Of a DNA stretch of 8,889 nucleotides, positions 1 to 6,464 are shown piece after piece. The notes beneath the pieces are model-generated. The model did no database searches. It was not told the DNA's origin and saw nothing but the letters and a program-made list of their open reading frames with translations. The DNA is taken from assembly GCA_936943465.1 (NCBI GenBank), contig CAKZJN010000388.1, positions 1 through 8,889 of the forward strand, in the 5' to 3' direction. The position numbers were made by a program, and so were the translations under genes. This DNA comes from an uncultured Rhodoferax sp. (GTDB lineage Bacteria; Pseudomonadota; Gammaproteobacteria; Burkholderiales; Burkholderiaceae_C). Within the stretch, counting starts at the first letter, position 1. Every line of letters starts with the position of its first letter.

Positions 1-863
1 CACATCAACTCCAGCGCACGTTCGGCCATGCCGATCAGGCGCATGCAGTGGTGGATGCGACCGGGGCCGAGCCGCCCTTGCGCAATCTCAAACCCCCGGC
101 CTTCGCCCAGCAGCACGTTGGATGCTGGAATGCGCACGTTGTCAAACTGCATTTCCATGTGCCCGTGGGGAGCGTCGTCGTAGCCAAACACGCTTAAAGG
201 GCGCAGGACCTTCACGCCCGGTGTATTCGCAGGAACCAGCACCATGCTTTGCTGCGCATGGCGTGCCGCTTGCGGGTCGGTCTTTCCCATGACGATGTAA
301 ATGGCGCAGCGTGGGTCCCCCGCGCCGGAAGTCCACCACTTGCGCCCATTGACGATGTAGTCATCGCCCTGGCGTTCAATACGGGTCTCGATATTGGTGG
401 CGTCGCTGGAGGCAACGGCCGGTTCAGTCATCGCAAAAGCGGACCGGATGCGGCCCTCCAGCAAGGGACGCAACCAGCGCTGCTTGTTCTCTTTCGAGCC
501 ATAGCGCGCGATGGTTTCCATGTTGCCGGTGTCAGGCGCCGAGCAGTTAAAAACCTCGCTGGCCCACGGCACACGCCCCATGATCTCTGCCAGCGGTGCA
601 TATTCCTGGTTGGTGAGGCCTGCTCCGTCAAAGCCGGCCGCCTGTGCGCTGTCGACTGGCAAGAAGAGGTTCCACAAGCCGGCCGCCTGTGCCAGCGGTT
701 TGAGTTTTTCAATGGTTTGCAGCGGCGTCCAGCGCTTGCCCTGAGCGGTGTTGGCCTCAATTTCTGCGTGGTAGGCCCCCTCGGCCGGATAGATGTGGTC
801 TTCCATGAAGGCCTGCAATTGCTGTTGCAGGGCTTGCGTACGGCGTGAATAGGCAAAGTCCAT
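1..863 (-). CDS. Acyl-CoA dehydrogenase, ACAD10/11-like (3' end outside window)
   Basis: This is a FAD-dependent acyl-CoA dehydrogenase, the enzyme class that introduces a 2,3-double bond into acyl-CoA thioesters and passes electrons to ETF. The reading frame is open from the ATG at 863 to the window edge, giving 287 codons. The family usually has about 400-420 residues, so the C-terminal helical domain is mostly missing here. Visible features are an N-terminal helical region (1-140), the flavin/substrate motif FAMTEP (143-148) followed by S152-S153-D154-A155-T156-N157, the NGRKWWTSGA strand (172-181), and QGRLGPGRIHH (262-272) opening the C-terminal domain. The start is supported by GGAG five bases upstream (869-872 on the + strand). 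It lies 31 bp downstream of the phosphotransferase gene in the same direction, and this pairing argues for the ACAD10/11 branch rather than a standard fatty-acid FadE. The substrate is not visible from the sequence. Confidence 0.93.
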   Translation of the reverse strand, partial: MDFAYSRRTQALQQQLQAFMEDHIYPAEGAYHAEIEANTAQGKRWTPLQTIEKLKPLAQAAGLWNLFLPVDSAQAAGFDGAGLTNQEYAPLAEIMGRVPWASEVFNCSAPDTGNMETIARYGSKENKQRWLRPLLEGRIRSAFAMTEPAVASSDATNIETRIERQGDDYIVNGRKWWTSGAGDPRCAIYIVMGKTDPQAARHAQQSMVLVPANTPGVKVLRPLSVFGYDDAPHGHMEMQFDNVRIPASNVLLGEGRGFEIAQGRLGPGRIHHCMRLIGMAERALELM

Positions 864-894
864 AGGGGCTCCAGATGCGACTAATGAGGAGGGT

Positions 895-1983
895 TCAGCG
901 TGCGCGGCGCGCGTAGGACCAGGCCAGTTCAGCCAATGGTCGAGCGCCTGCGCCGGATGCTGCGGCCTGGGCACTGGACGCGGTACCCGTTTCTGCCCGC
1001 TTGGCGATCCCTTGCAGGATGGCAGCGATGCGGAACAGGTTATAGGCCAAAAAGAAGTCCCAGTCCTTGCGCAATTGGGCGGGCGTGGCCAGACCGGTGC
1101 GCTCGCAGTATTGGCCCATGTAGTGCGCTTCACTCGGAATGCCCAGGCCCGGAAGGTCCAGCCCTGCGATGCCGCGAAAGACACCCGGCGGTATGTGCCA
1201 TGCCATGCAGTGGTAACTGAAGTCGGCAAGCGGGTGGCCCAGCGTGGAGAGTTCCCAGTCGAGCACCGCCAGTACGCGGGGGCGCTCGGCGTCAAACATC
1301 AGGTTGTCCAGCCGGTAGTCGCCATGCACGATGCCGACCATGCTGGGGTCCCGCGCCAGATCGGGAATGTTCTGGGGCAGCCACTCGATAAGCTGATCCA
1401 TTTCCGCAATGGGCTGGGTGATGGAGGCTGCATATTGCCGGCTCCAGCGCCCGATCTGGCGCTCGAAGTAGTTGCCGGGCTTGCCGTAGCCGCTGAGGCC
1501 TTGCTTGGCTACATCGACCGTGTGCAGGGCCGCGATGACCCGGTTCATTTCGTCATAAATTAAGCCACGCTGGTTTGGTGTCATGCCCGGCAGCGACTGG
1601 TCCCACAGCACACGGCCCTGCATGAACTCCATCAGGTAAAACGCGCGTCCGATCACGGACTCGTCCTCACACAGACACAGCATGTGCGGGACAGGCACTG
1701 GCGTGCCGGCCAGTCCACTCATGACGGCAAATTCGCGTTCGATAGCATGGGCGCTGGGAAGCAGTTGCGCAACCGGTCCGGGCTTGGCGCGCATCACATA
1801 GGTGCGCTTGGGCGTCGTGAGCCGGTAAGTCGGGTTGGACTGCCCGCCCTTGAATAGAGCCAATTCAACCGGCCCTTCAAATCCTGGCAAATTGTCGCTA
1901 AGCCATTGGCTGAGCGCTTGAACATTTAAAGCTTGTGAGCCGGTCGCTTCGCGCGTTCCGGTGAATTGGTCTTGGTCTGACAT
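895..1983 (-). CDS. APH-fold phosphotransferase, ACAD10/11 kinase-domain type
   Basis: This is a 362-residue kinase of the aminoglycoside-phosphotransferase (APH/choline kinase-like) fold. Motifs are the glycine-rich nucleotide loop GGQSNPTY (46-53), the ATP-binding lysine region around RAKP (65-68), the catalytic loop HGDYRLDN (220-227, with D222 as the likely catalytic base and N227 as a metal ligand) and the magnesium-binding DWE (242-244). The Ala-rich C-terminus (about 333-350) is unremarkable. An AGGA site lies five bases before the ATG (1989-1992). The gene sits 22 bp after a Crp-family regulator and 31 bp before an acyl-CoA dehydrogenase. Established knowledge: kinases of this branch are fused to an acyl-CoA dehydrogenase in animal ACAD10/11, and LvaA of Pseudomonas putida phosphorylates 4-hydroxyvaleryl-CoA. 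My inference is that this protein phosphorylates a hydroxyacyl-CoA, not an antibiotic. The exact substrate is unknown. Confidence 0.92.
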   Translation of the reverse strand: MSDQDQFTGTREATGSQALNVQALSQWLSDNLPGFEGPVELALFKGGQSNPTYRLTTPKRTYVMRAKPGPVAQLLPSAHAIEREFAVMSGLAGTPVPVPHMLCLCEDESVIGRAFYLMEFMQGRVLWDQSLPGMTPNQRGLIYDEMNRVIAALHTVDVAKQGLSGYGKPGNYFERQIGRWSRQYAASITQPIAEMDQLIEWLPQNIPDLARDPSMVGIVHGDYRLDNLMFDAERPRVLAVLDWELSTLGHPLADFSYHCMAWHIPPGVFRGIAGLDLPGLGIPSEAHYMGQYCERTGLATPAQLRKDWDFFLAYNLFRIAAILQGIAKRAETGTASSAQAAASGAGARPLAELAWSYARRAR

Positions 1984-2005
1984 GCTGATCCTGACGTTGG
2001 GGCGC

Positions 2006-2725
2006 TTAGTGGTCCGTTTCGGAAATGGTGAGCAAGGCCTGCCGGTTGCGAATCACCAAACCGCCGGGTTCAATGCGAATGGCTTCCTCGCGCTCCATGG
2101 TTTTGAGTTCCTGGTTGACGCGTTGGCGTGAGGCACCCAGCAACTGCGCCAGTTCCTCCTGCGCCAGATGCAGCCCGATGCGAACCTCGCTGCCATCGCT
2201 GAGCGAGGGCACGCCATAACTGCGCACCAGGTGCAAGAGTTGCTTGGCAAGGCGGGCGCGCAGGGGCAGGGTGTTCAGGTCTTCCACCAAGCCATAAAGC
2301 TGGCGAATACGGCGTGCGTGCAGGCGCAACAGGGCTTCATAGAGCTCAACATGCGTGGACAGGATTTTCTTGAAGTCGGCTTTGGCCACACACAGGGTGG
2401 TGCAGGCGCCATGGGCGTAGGCGTCGTGGGTGCGGCGATCGCCATCAAAAATCGAGACATCCCCAAACCAGATGCCGGGCTCCACATAGGTCAGCGTGAT
2501 TTGCTTGCCGGACAATGAGGTCGAGCTGACCCGAATGGCCCCTTTGGCGCAGGCCAGCCATTCTTCCGGAGCCTCGCCCCGGGCGGTAATTAAGGCGCCG
2601 TCGTCAAAGCGCTTCACATAGGCGCAGCGCAAGATGTCATGGCGCAGTGAGGGCGACAGCGAGGAAAACCACCTGCCGGAGTTGATGGCTGCACGTTCTT
2701 CGTTGGTCAGAATCGGTTCGTCCAT
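2006..2725 (-). CDS. Crp/Fnr-family transcriptional regulator
   Basis: This is a 239-residue cytoplasmic DNA-binding regulator. An N-terminal cyclic-nucleotide-binding-like beta-barrel (about 20-125) is joined by a long dimerisation helix (about 126-150) to a C-terminal Crp-type winged helix-turn-helix (about 155-232). The core of the latter is QEELAQLLGASRQRVNQEL (189-207). The pocket reads FGDVSIFDGDRRTHDAY (87-103). The Arg-Ser pair that holds the cyclic phosphate in E. coli Crp appears to be Thr-His (99-100), so cAMP may not be the ligand. There is no N-terminal cysteine cluster as in Fnr. An in-frame ATG at 2770 would add 15 residues. I prefer the ATG at 2725 because the family usually begins near this point, but neither start has a convincing Shine-Dalgarno sequence. 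It is the first gene of the kinase/dehydrogenase operon and is divergent from the FimV-like gene, so it may control either or both. Confidence 0.9.
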   Translation of the reverse strand: MDEPILTNEERAAINSGRWFSSLSPSLRHDILRCAYVKRFDDGALITARGEAPEEWLACAKGAIRVSSTSLSGKQITLTYVEPGIWFGDVSIFDGDRRTHDAYAHGACTTLCVAKADFKKILSTHVELYEALLRLHARRIRQLYGLVEDLNTLPLRARLAKQLLHLVRSYGVPSLSDGSEVRIGLHLAQEELAQLLGASRQRVNQELKTMEREEAIRIEPGGLVIRNRQALLTISETDH

Positions 2726-2850
2726 GGCCTTAGATGGGTGTCTGGTTAGCAGTCCGCATTGTCCTGCCATGCATTGGGATTCACACAGCTTTCTGTCACC
2801 GGCGCGTCAGGTGGCAAATAAATCACTTTGCTGTGCCAAAATGTATTCTG
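2726..2850. promoter_or_regulatory. Divergent intergenic region between the Crp-family gene and the FimV-like gene
   Basis: This 125-bp gap must hold the promoters of both the leftward Crp-kinase-dehydrogenase operon and the rightward FimV-like gene. The stretch 2815-2830 (around CAAATAAATC) is locally AT-rich compared with its surroundings. I could not identify a convincing -35/-10 pair on either strand, nor a clear TGTGA-type palindrome for the Crp-like protein. An autoregulatory site here is plausible from the layout but is not seen. Confidence 0.3.
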
Positions 2851-4833
2851 ATGACCTTTCCTACACGCCAATTCATTTTCGGAGCGCTATACGCCACAGT
2901 CGTATTGGCTTCGACCCCCGCATCGGCGTTGACGTTGGGGCGTTTGCAGGGCGCTGCCCTGCTGGGTAAAGAGTTGGACGTTATCGCGAACGTGCAAGTC
3001 GCGCCGGATGAAGATATTGGCCCCAACTGCTTTGATGCTGCAGTGCATTTTGGCGAAACGCTGGTAGAGCGCAGCCGGGTTTCGGTTCAATTTCAAGCCG
3101 GTTCGCAACCCGGTAAGCAGGTTGTCCGTATTTCCACCAACGCGCGGGTGGAAGACGCTGTGGTCACGATTGATCTGAAGACACAATGCGCTCAGCGTAC
3201 CTCACGGCGCTACGTATTGTTGGCCGATGTCGTGAGTGAAACCTCGGGCCCGGTGGCTGCCTTTGCGCCCAACGTTGCTACAGCAATCGCTCCTGCCGAG
3301 AAAGCGGCTGTCAGTCAGCCGTTTATTTCCCCGAATGTAGCCGCCGCACCCAAATCGACACCGCAGTTGGCCAAGCCCGTTGCAAAGTCTGCAAAGGTGA
3401 CATCAGCGCCAGCCGCCAAACCGGCACCCGCGCTTGTTGCAGAGACGGCGAAACCAAGCCTTCCAGCCCAGTCTGCAGCCATCGATGAATTGCAGCGACG
3501 CATTGAGTCGATTGAGCAGTGGCAGGCCAAGTCTTCGGTAACAGGCGATTCGCTTGTGAGCGGTGAAAAAGCCAACGCGCTTCAGAGCGACATTCAGGGC
3601 TTGAAGCTCATCATGGCGAAAAATCAGCAGAACCTTCAGACGCTGGCCTCAGCGGTGGAAAGCTCTGATTCGCAATCCTTTGGGCGCTCCCTGTTGTACG
3701 CGTTGGCGGCATTGCTAGCCGCTTGTCTGGCGGCGCTGGCGTTCGTGATCAACAAGGTGCGTCAAGGCAGCATGGAGGCGGTACCCTGGTGGCTCGGCGG
3801 TGACCAGCGCGATGGAGCCGAACGGACGGTGCGACAGCCTCTTGATGCGCACGAAGCACCGCACTCCATTTCTTTGCCCAGCCAATTGCTGGAGCCTATT
3901 GCCGAAAGGGATGCGCCAGTCACCATGCCAACCGAGGCCGCATTGTCGCAATCGGTGGATCTGGATATTGGGCATGTGGCTGGAACGTCTACGGCACAAG
4001 CGCCCGCGCCTGAAGCGTCAGCTCCCGTTGCTTTGACAAACCACCCATTGCCGCGCATCGATTTTGCAAACAGCGTGCCAGGGCAGCCCAAAGCAATTAA
4101 CACCAAAGAAATGCTGGACATCCGCCAGCAGGCCGAATTCTTCATGGCCCTGGGGCAGCATGATGAAGCGGTGAGCATTTTGGAATCTAGCATTCGGGAC
4201 AGTGACGACGCCAATCCGCTGGTGTACCTCGATTTGCTCAAACTGTTCCATACCTTAAGCCGTCGCGCTGACTTTGAGCGCTACCGCGAAGAGTTCAATT
4301 TGCAATTCACCGGGCGCATCCCCAGTTACACCGACTTCCTGATGGAAGGCAATGGGATTGAGGCTTACGAAGACATTTGCCAGCAGATCGTGGTGCTGTG
4401 GCCGTCGGAGTACACCGTTGACTTCATCGAGCAATGCCTGGTGCGCATGCCCGAAGACGATCCGGAGCAGGGCATCGACCTGGAAGCGTTCAAGGATTTG
4501 TTGCTTTTGTATGGTGTTTTGAAGCGTTTGGATCAGGCGACAGACTCTGGCTTGATTCCGTTCAGTGCTTCTCGCACCGCCCCCAATTCACAGTTGAGTG
4601 CTGTCAGCGGACAAACGTCCATGCCTGCTTACGCGGAATATGAAGACGCGGGAGGCCCGGCGACTTATGCCGTGGAGTCCGGTGCAGGGGCCAGTGCGGT
4701 TGACTTTGATCTCGACCTGGATCTGGACCTGGATGCAGCGCCGCCGCCACACCCAGACGACAAGACGGACAACCTCATTGACTTTGACATGTCGGGCTAT
4801 AAGAAGCCTGACACTGGCAATCAACCGGGCTAA
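2851..4833 (+). CDS. FimV-like polar/pilus-associated membrane protein without visible LysM
   Basis: This 660-residue protein belongs to the FimV/HubP family, inner-membrane proteins that organise the cell pole and promote type IV pilus assembly. It has a signal peptide ending near S25-A26. The FimV N-terminal domain follows, with LTLGRLQGAALLGKELDV (27-44) and two cysteines (C60, C113) that could form a periplasmic disulfide. Then come an Ala/Pro/Lys-rich linker (about 130-210), a coiled coil (about 211-270) and one membrane helix (281-300). The cytoplasmic part carries a TPR-like FimV C-terminal domain (about 421-500) and an acidic Asp-Leu tail (618-628). An ATG at 2734 would add 39 residues that hide the signal peptide, so I chose 2851, although it lacks a clear Shine-Dalgarno sequence. 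The LysM domain usual in full-length FimV is not evident, and the truA/trpF neighbours I associate with fimV are absent, so this is probably a second, shorter paralogue. It ends 9 bp from a convergent dehydrogenase gene. Confidence 0.88.
   Translation: MTFPTRQFIFGALYATVVLASTPASALTLGRLQGAALLGKELDVIANVQVAPDEDIGPNCFDAAVHFGETLVERSRVSVQFQAGSQPGKQVVRISTNARVEDAVVTIDLKTQCAQRTSRRYVLLADVVSETSGPVAAFAPNVATAIAPAEKAAVSQPFISPNVAAAPKSTPQLAKPVAKSAKVTSAPAAKPAPALVAETAKPSLPAQSAAIDELQRRIESIEQWQAKSSVTGDSLVSGEKANALQSDIQGLKLIMAKNQQNLQTLASAVESSDSQSFGRSLLYALAALLAACLAALAFVINKVRQGSMEAVPWWLGGDQRDGAERTVRQPLDAHEAPHSISLPSQLLEPIAERDAPVTMPTEAALSQSVDLDIGHVAGTSTAQAPAPEASAPVALTNHPLPRIDFANSVPGQPKAINTKEMLDIRQQAEFFMALGQHDEAVSILESSIRDSDDANPLVYLDLLKLFHTLSRRADFERYREEFNLQFTGRIPSYTDFLMEGNGIEAYEDICQQIVVLWPSEYTVDFIEQCLVRMPEDDPEQGIDLEAFKDLLLLYGVLKRLDQATDSGLIPFSASRTAPNSQLSAVSGQTSMPAYAEYEDAGGPATYAVESGAGASAVDFDLDLDLDLDAAPPPHPDDKTDNLIDFDMSGYKKPDTGNQPG
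4702..4734 (+). repeat. 12-bp tandem repeat encoding Asp-Leu tail of the FimV-like protein
   Basis: Three consecutive units lie in frame: GACTTTGATCTC, GACCTGGATCTG and a partial GACCTGGAT. They encode DFDLDLDLDLD (residues 618-628). The first unit differs by point changes, while the second and third match exactly over 9 bases. The period is a multiple of three, so gain or loss of a unit would keep the frame. Acidic low-complexity tails are common in FimV proteins. Confidence 0.7.
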
Positions 4834-4842
4834 GCCGGGTGC

Positions 4843-5850
4843 TTAACGGCGTACCTGCAAGGCGCCGGGATTCAAGATATTGGTGGGTGTGCCCTTGATA
4901 AAGTTCACCACATTGTCAAATGCGGCACCGAAATACTCCTCGTAATTGCCCTGTTCTACGTAACCGATGTGGGGCGTACAAATGCAGTTTTCCAATCGCA
5001 GCAAAGCGTGGCCCTGGAGGATGGGCTCGGTCTCGAATACATCGACGGCGGCCATGCCGGGGCGTCCCCGGTTCAGGGCACTAATCAGTGCATCGGGTTC
5101 AATCAGTTCGGCTCGTGACGTATTGATCAGGATGGCGCTGGGTTTCATCAGCGCCAGATCGGCTGCTTTCACTGCGTGTTGTGTGGTGTCGGCCAGTCGC
5201 AAATGCAGGGATACGACGTCTGAGTGGGCAAAGAATAGCTCGCGAGTGGGTGCCGCCACATAGCCATCCTGCACGGCCGCTTCTCGGCTGGCTTCGCTAC
5301 CCCAGACGATGACTTGCATGCCAAATGCCTTGCCGTAACCGGCGACAATTTTTCCGATCTTGCCGTAGCCCCAGATGCCTAGCTTCTTGCCAGACAGATT
5401 GGTGCCAAGGCCAAAATTGGGAGGCATCGAGCTGGCTTTGAGCCCGGACTGCTGCCAGGCGCCATGCTTCAGGTTGCCGATGTAATGAGGCAACCTGCGC
5501 ATGGCCGCCATCAAAAGTGCCCAAGTTAGTTCGGCTGGCGCCACCGGGGAACTTGTACCTTCGGACACCGCAATGCCGCGCTCGGTGCAGGCCTGCAAAT
5601 CAATATGGTTGCCGATTCTGCCGGTCTGGGAAATCAGCTTCAGCTTGGGCAATTTTTCAATGAGTTGGCGGTTGATGCCGGTGCGCTCGCGAATCAGCAC
5701 CAAAATATCGGCATCTTTCAGTCGCACCGATAGCTGTCCGAGTCCCTTCACCGTATTGGTGTAAACCTTCGCTTGGTAAGGCTGTAATTTGCTGGCACAT
5801 TCCAGTTTTCGGACCGCGTCCTGGTAGTCGTCGAGGATCACAATGTTCAT
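4843..5850 (-). CDS. D-2-hydroxyacid dehydrogenase (NAD(P)-dependent)
   Basis: This 335-residue enzyme belongs to the D-isomer-specific 2-hydroxyacid dehydrogenase family, which interconverts 2-keto acids and D-2-hydroxy acids using a nicotinamide cofactor. The nucleotide-binding loop is GYGKIG (161-166). The catalytic triad is visible as R246 (in NTSRAELI), E275 (in DVFETEP) and H294 (in TPHIGY). At the end of the second Rossmann strand the sequence is IVWGSE (181-186), where NAD-specific members normally have an Asp after the aromatic residue. Its replacement by Gly suggests NADPH may be accepted, as in glyoxylate/hydroxypyruvate reductases (inference). Length is normal and all catalytic residues are present. 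A GGGGG run just upstream of the ATG at 5850 is a weak ribosome binding site. The gene is monocistronic here: it converges with the FimV-like gene and diverges from the DUF1993 gene. The substrate cannot be told from the sequence. Confidence 0.92.
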   Translation of the reverse strand: MNIVILDDYQDAVRKLECASKLQPYQAKVYTNTVKGLGQLSVRLKDADILVLIRERTGINRQLIEKLPKLKLISQTGRIGNHIDLQACTERGIAVSEGTSSPVAPAELTWALLMAAMRRLPHYIGNLKHGAWQQSGLKASSMPPNFGLGTNLSGKKLGIWGYGKIGKIVAGYGKAFGMQVIVWGSEASREAAVQDGYVAAPTRELFFAHSDVVSLHLRLADTTQHAVKAADLALMKPSAILINTSRAELIEPDALISALNRGRPGMAAVDVFETEPILQGHALLRLENCICTPHIGYVEQGNYEEYFGAAFDNVVNFIKGTPTNILNPGALQVRR

Positions 5851-5948
5851 GCCCCCGATTGTGCCTTGGACATACCAGCTCGGATGAATTCCCAGCCATG
5901 TTTGGACGCTAATATGTACCTCTCACAGGCATTTTTCTTAGGAATTCC
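5851..5948. promoter_or_regulatory. Divergent promoter region, dehydrogenase / DUF1993 gene
   Basis: The 98-bp gap must contain both start signals. For the rightward gene, TAATAT at 5910-5915 is a possible -10 element, but no good -35 lies at the right distance. An AGGA ribosome binding site at 5940-5943 sits five bases before the DUF1993 ATG, inside the palindrome GGAATTCC (5941-5948). No operator was recognised. Confidence 0.35.
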
Positions 5949-6464
5949 ATGTCCATTTCCATGTCATCAGCCAGCCTCCCGGTTTTTGCAACCATGCTGG
6001 GTAATTTGAATTACCTGCTGGACAAGGCACAGCACTTTATTGAAGCCAAGGGATGTGACCCAACTGCCATCACCCAATACCGTTTGGCGCCAGACATGCT
6101 TCCCTTTACGCGGCAGGTTTTGATCGCCTGTGATGCCGCCAAAAATGGTGTGGCGCGGATCTCCGGTGTCGAAGCCCCTAAGTATCCCGATGACGAGAAA
6201 ACCATTGCCGAACTCAAGGCGCGGATCTTCAAAACCTTGGACTATCTCAATTCCGTTCCGCCGAGCGCACTGGACGGCACCGAAGACAAAGACATCACAT
6301 TCCCGGTGGGGCGAGACTCCATGCGAACCATGAAGGCCGAGGCCTATCTCAAGCTATGGGTGCTGCCCAACTTGTTTTTCCACATCACCACCGCCTACAA
6401 CATCCTGCGCCATAACGGCGTGGAAATCGGAAAGCGTGACTATCTGGTAGGCGCGGGCACTTGA
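5949..6464 (+). CDS. DUF1993 family protein (DinB-like helical bundle)
   Basis: This 171-residue, predominantly helical, cytoplasmic protein has no signal peptide or membrane segment. I recognise it as DUF1993 from the N-terminal pattern of a hydrophobic start followed by a leucine/lysine helix (PVFATMLGNLNYLLDKA, 11-27), the middle segment with RLAPDMLPF (45-53), the FPVG motif (118-121) and the C-terminal stretch NLFFHITTAYNILRHNG (141-157). H145 and H155 could be metal ligands if it shares the DinB-type four-helix bundle (inference). The biochemical function of this family is not established, to my knowledge. The start is supported by AGGA five bases upstream. Its stop codon directly abuts the stop codon of the convergent gene downstream, with no bases between. 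Neighbouring genes give no clear hint of function. Confidence 0.88.
   Translation: MSISMSSASLPVFATMLGNLNYLLDKAQHFIEAKGCDPTAITQYRLAPDMLPFTRQVLIACDAAKNGVARISGVEAPKYPDDEKTIAELKARIFKTLDYLNSVPPSALDGTEDKDITFPVGRDSMRTMKAEAYLKLWVLPNLFFHITTAYNILRHNGVEIGKRDYLVGAGT

Noticed and set aside
249..848. A 199-codon open frame on the + strand, and a 142-codon frame on the minus strand, over the acyl-CoA dehydrogenase.
   Set aside because: Both are shadows of the real minus-strand frame, which has a ribosome binding site, full family motifs and runs off the window edge.
1012..1563. A 183-codon open frame on the + strand opposite the kinase gene.
   Set aside because: Its product shows no recognisable domain and it lies antisense to the catalytic motifs of a clear APH-fold protein. 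GC-rich codons explain the open frame.
895..1983. Aminoglycoside resistance gene, because of the APH fold.
   Set aside because: The operon partner is an acyl-CoA dehydrogenase and the sequence style is that of the ACAD10/11 kinase branch, so a metabolic substrate is far more likely.
2734..2850. An N-terminal extension of 39 residues for the FimV-like protein from the ATG at 2734.
   Set aside because: It would bury the signal peptide inside the protein and overlap the start of the divergent regulator. The start at 2851 gives a normal secreted N-terminus.
1992..2942. A 13-base exact match (TGACGTTGGGGCG) at 1992-2004 and 2930-2942.
   Set aside because: About one match of this length is expected by chance in a window of this size. 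One copy lies between genes and the other inside the FimV-like signal peptide region, with no flanking similarity.
4826..4842. Possible hairpin (CCGGGC-TAA-GCCGGG) at the convergent ends of the FimV-like and dehydrogenase genes.
   Set aside because: The stem pairs over only 3 bp, then a mismatch and 2 bp, the loop is the stop codon itself, and there is no T run on either side.
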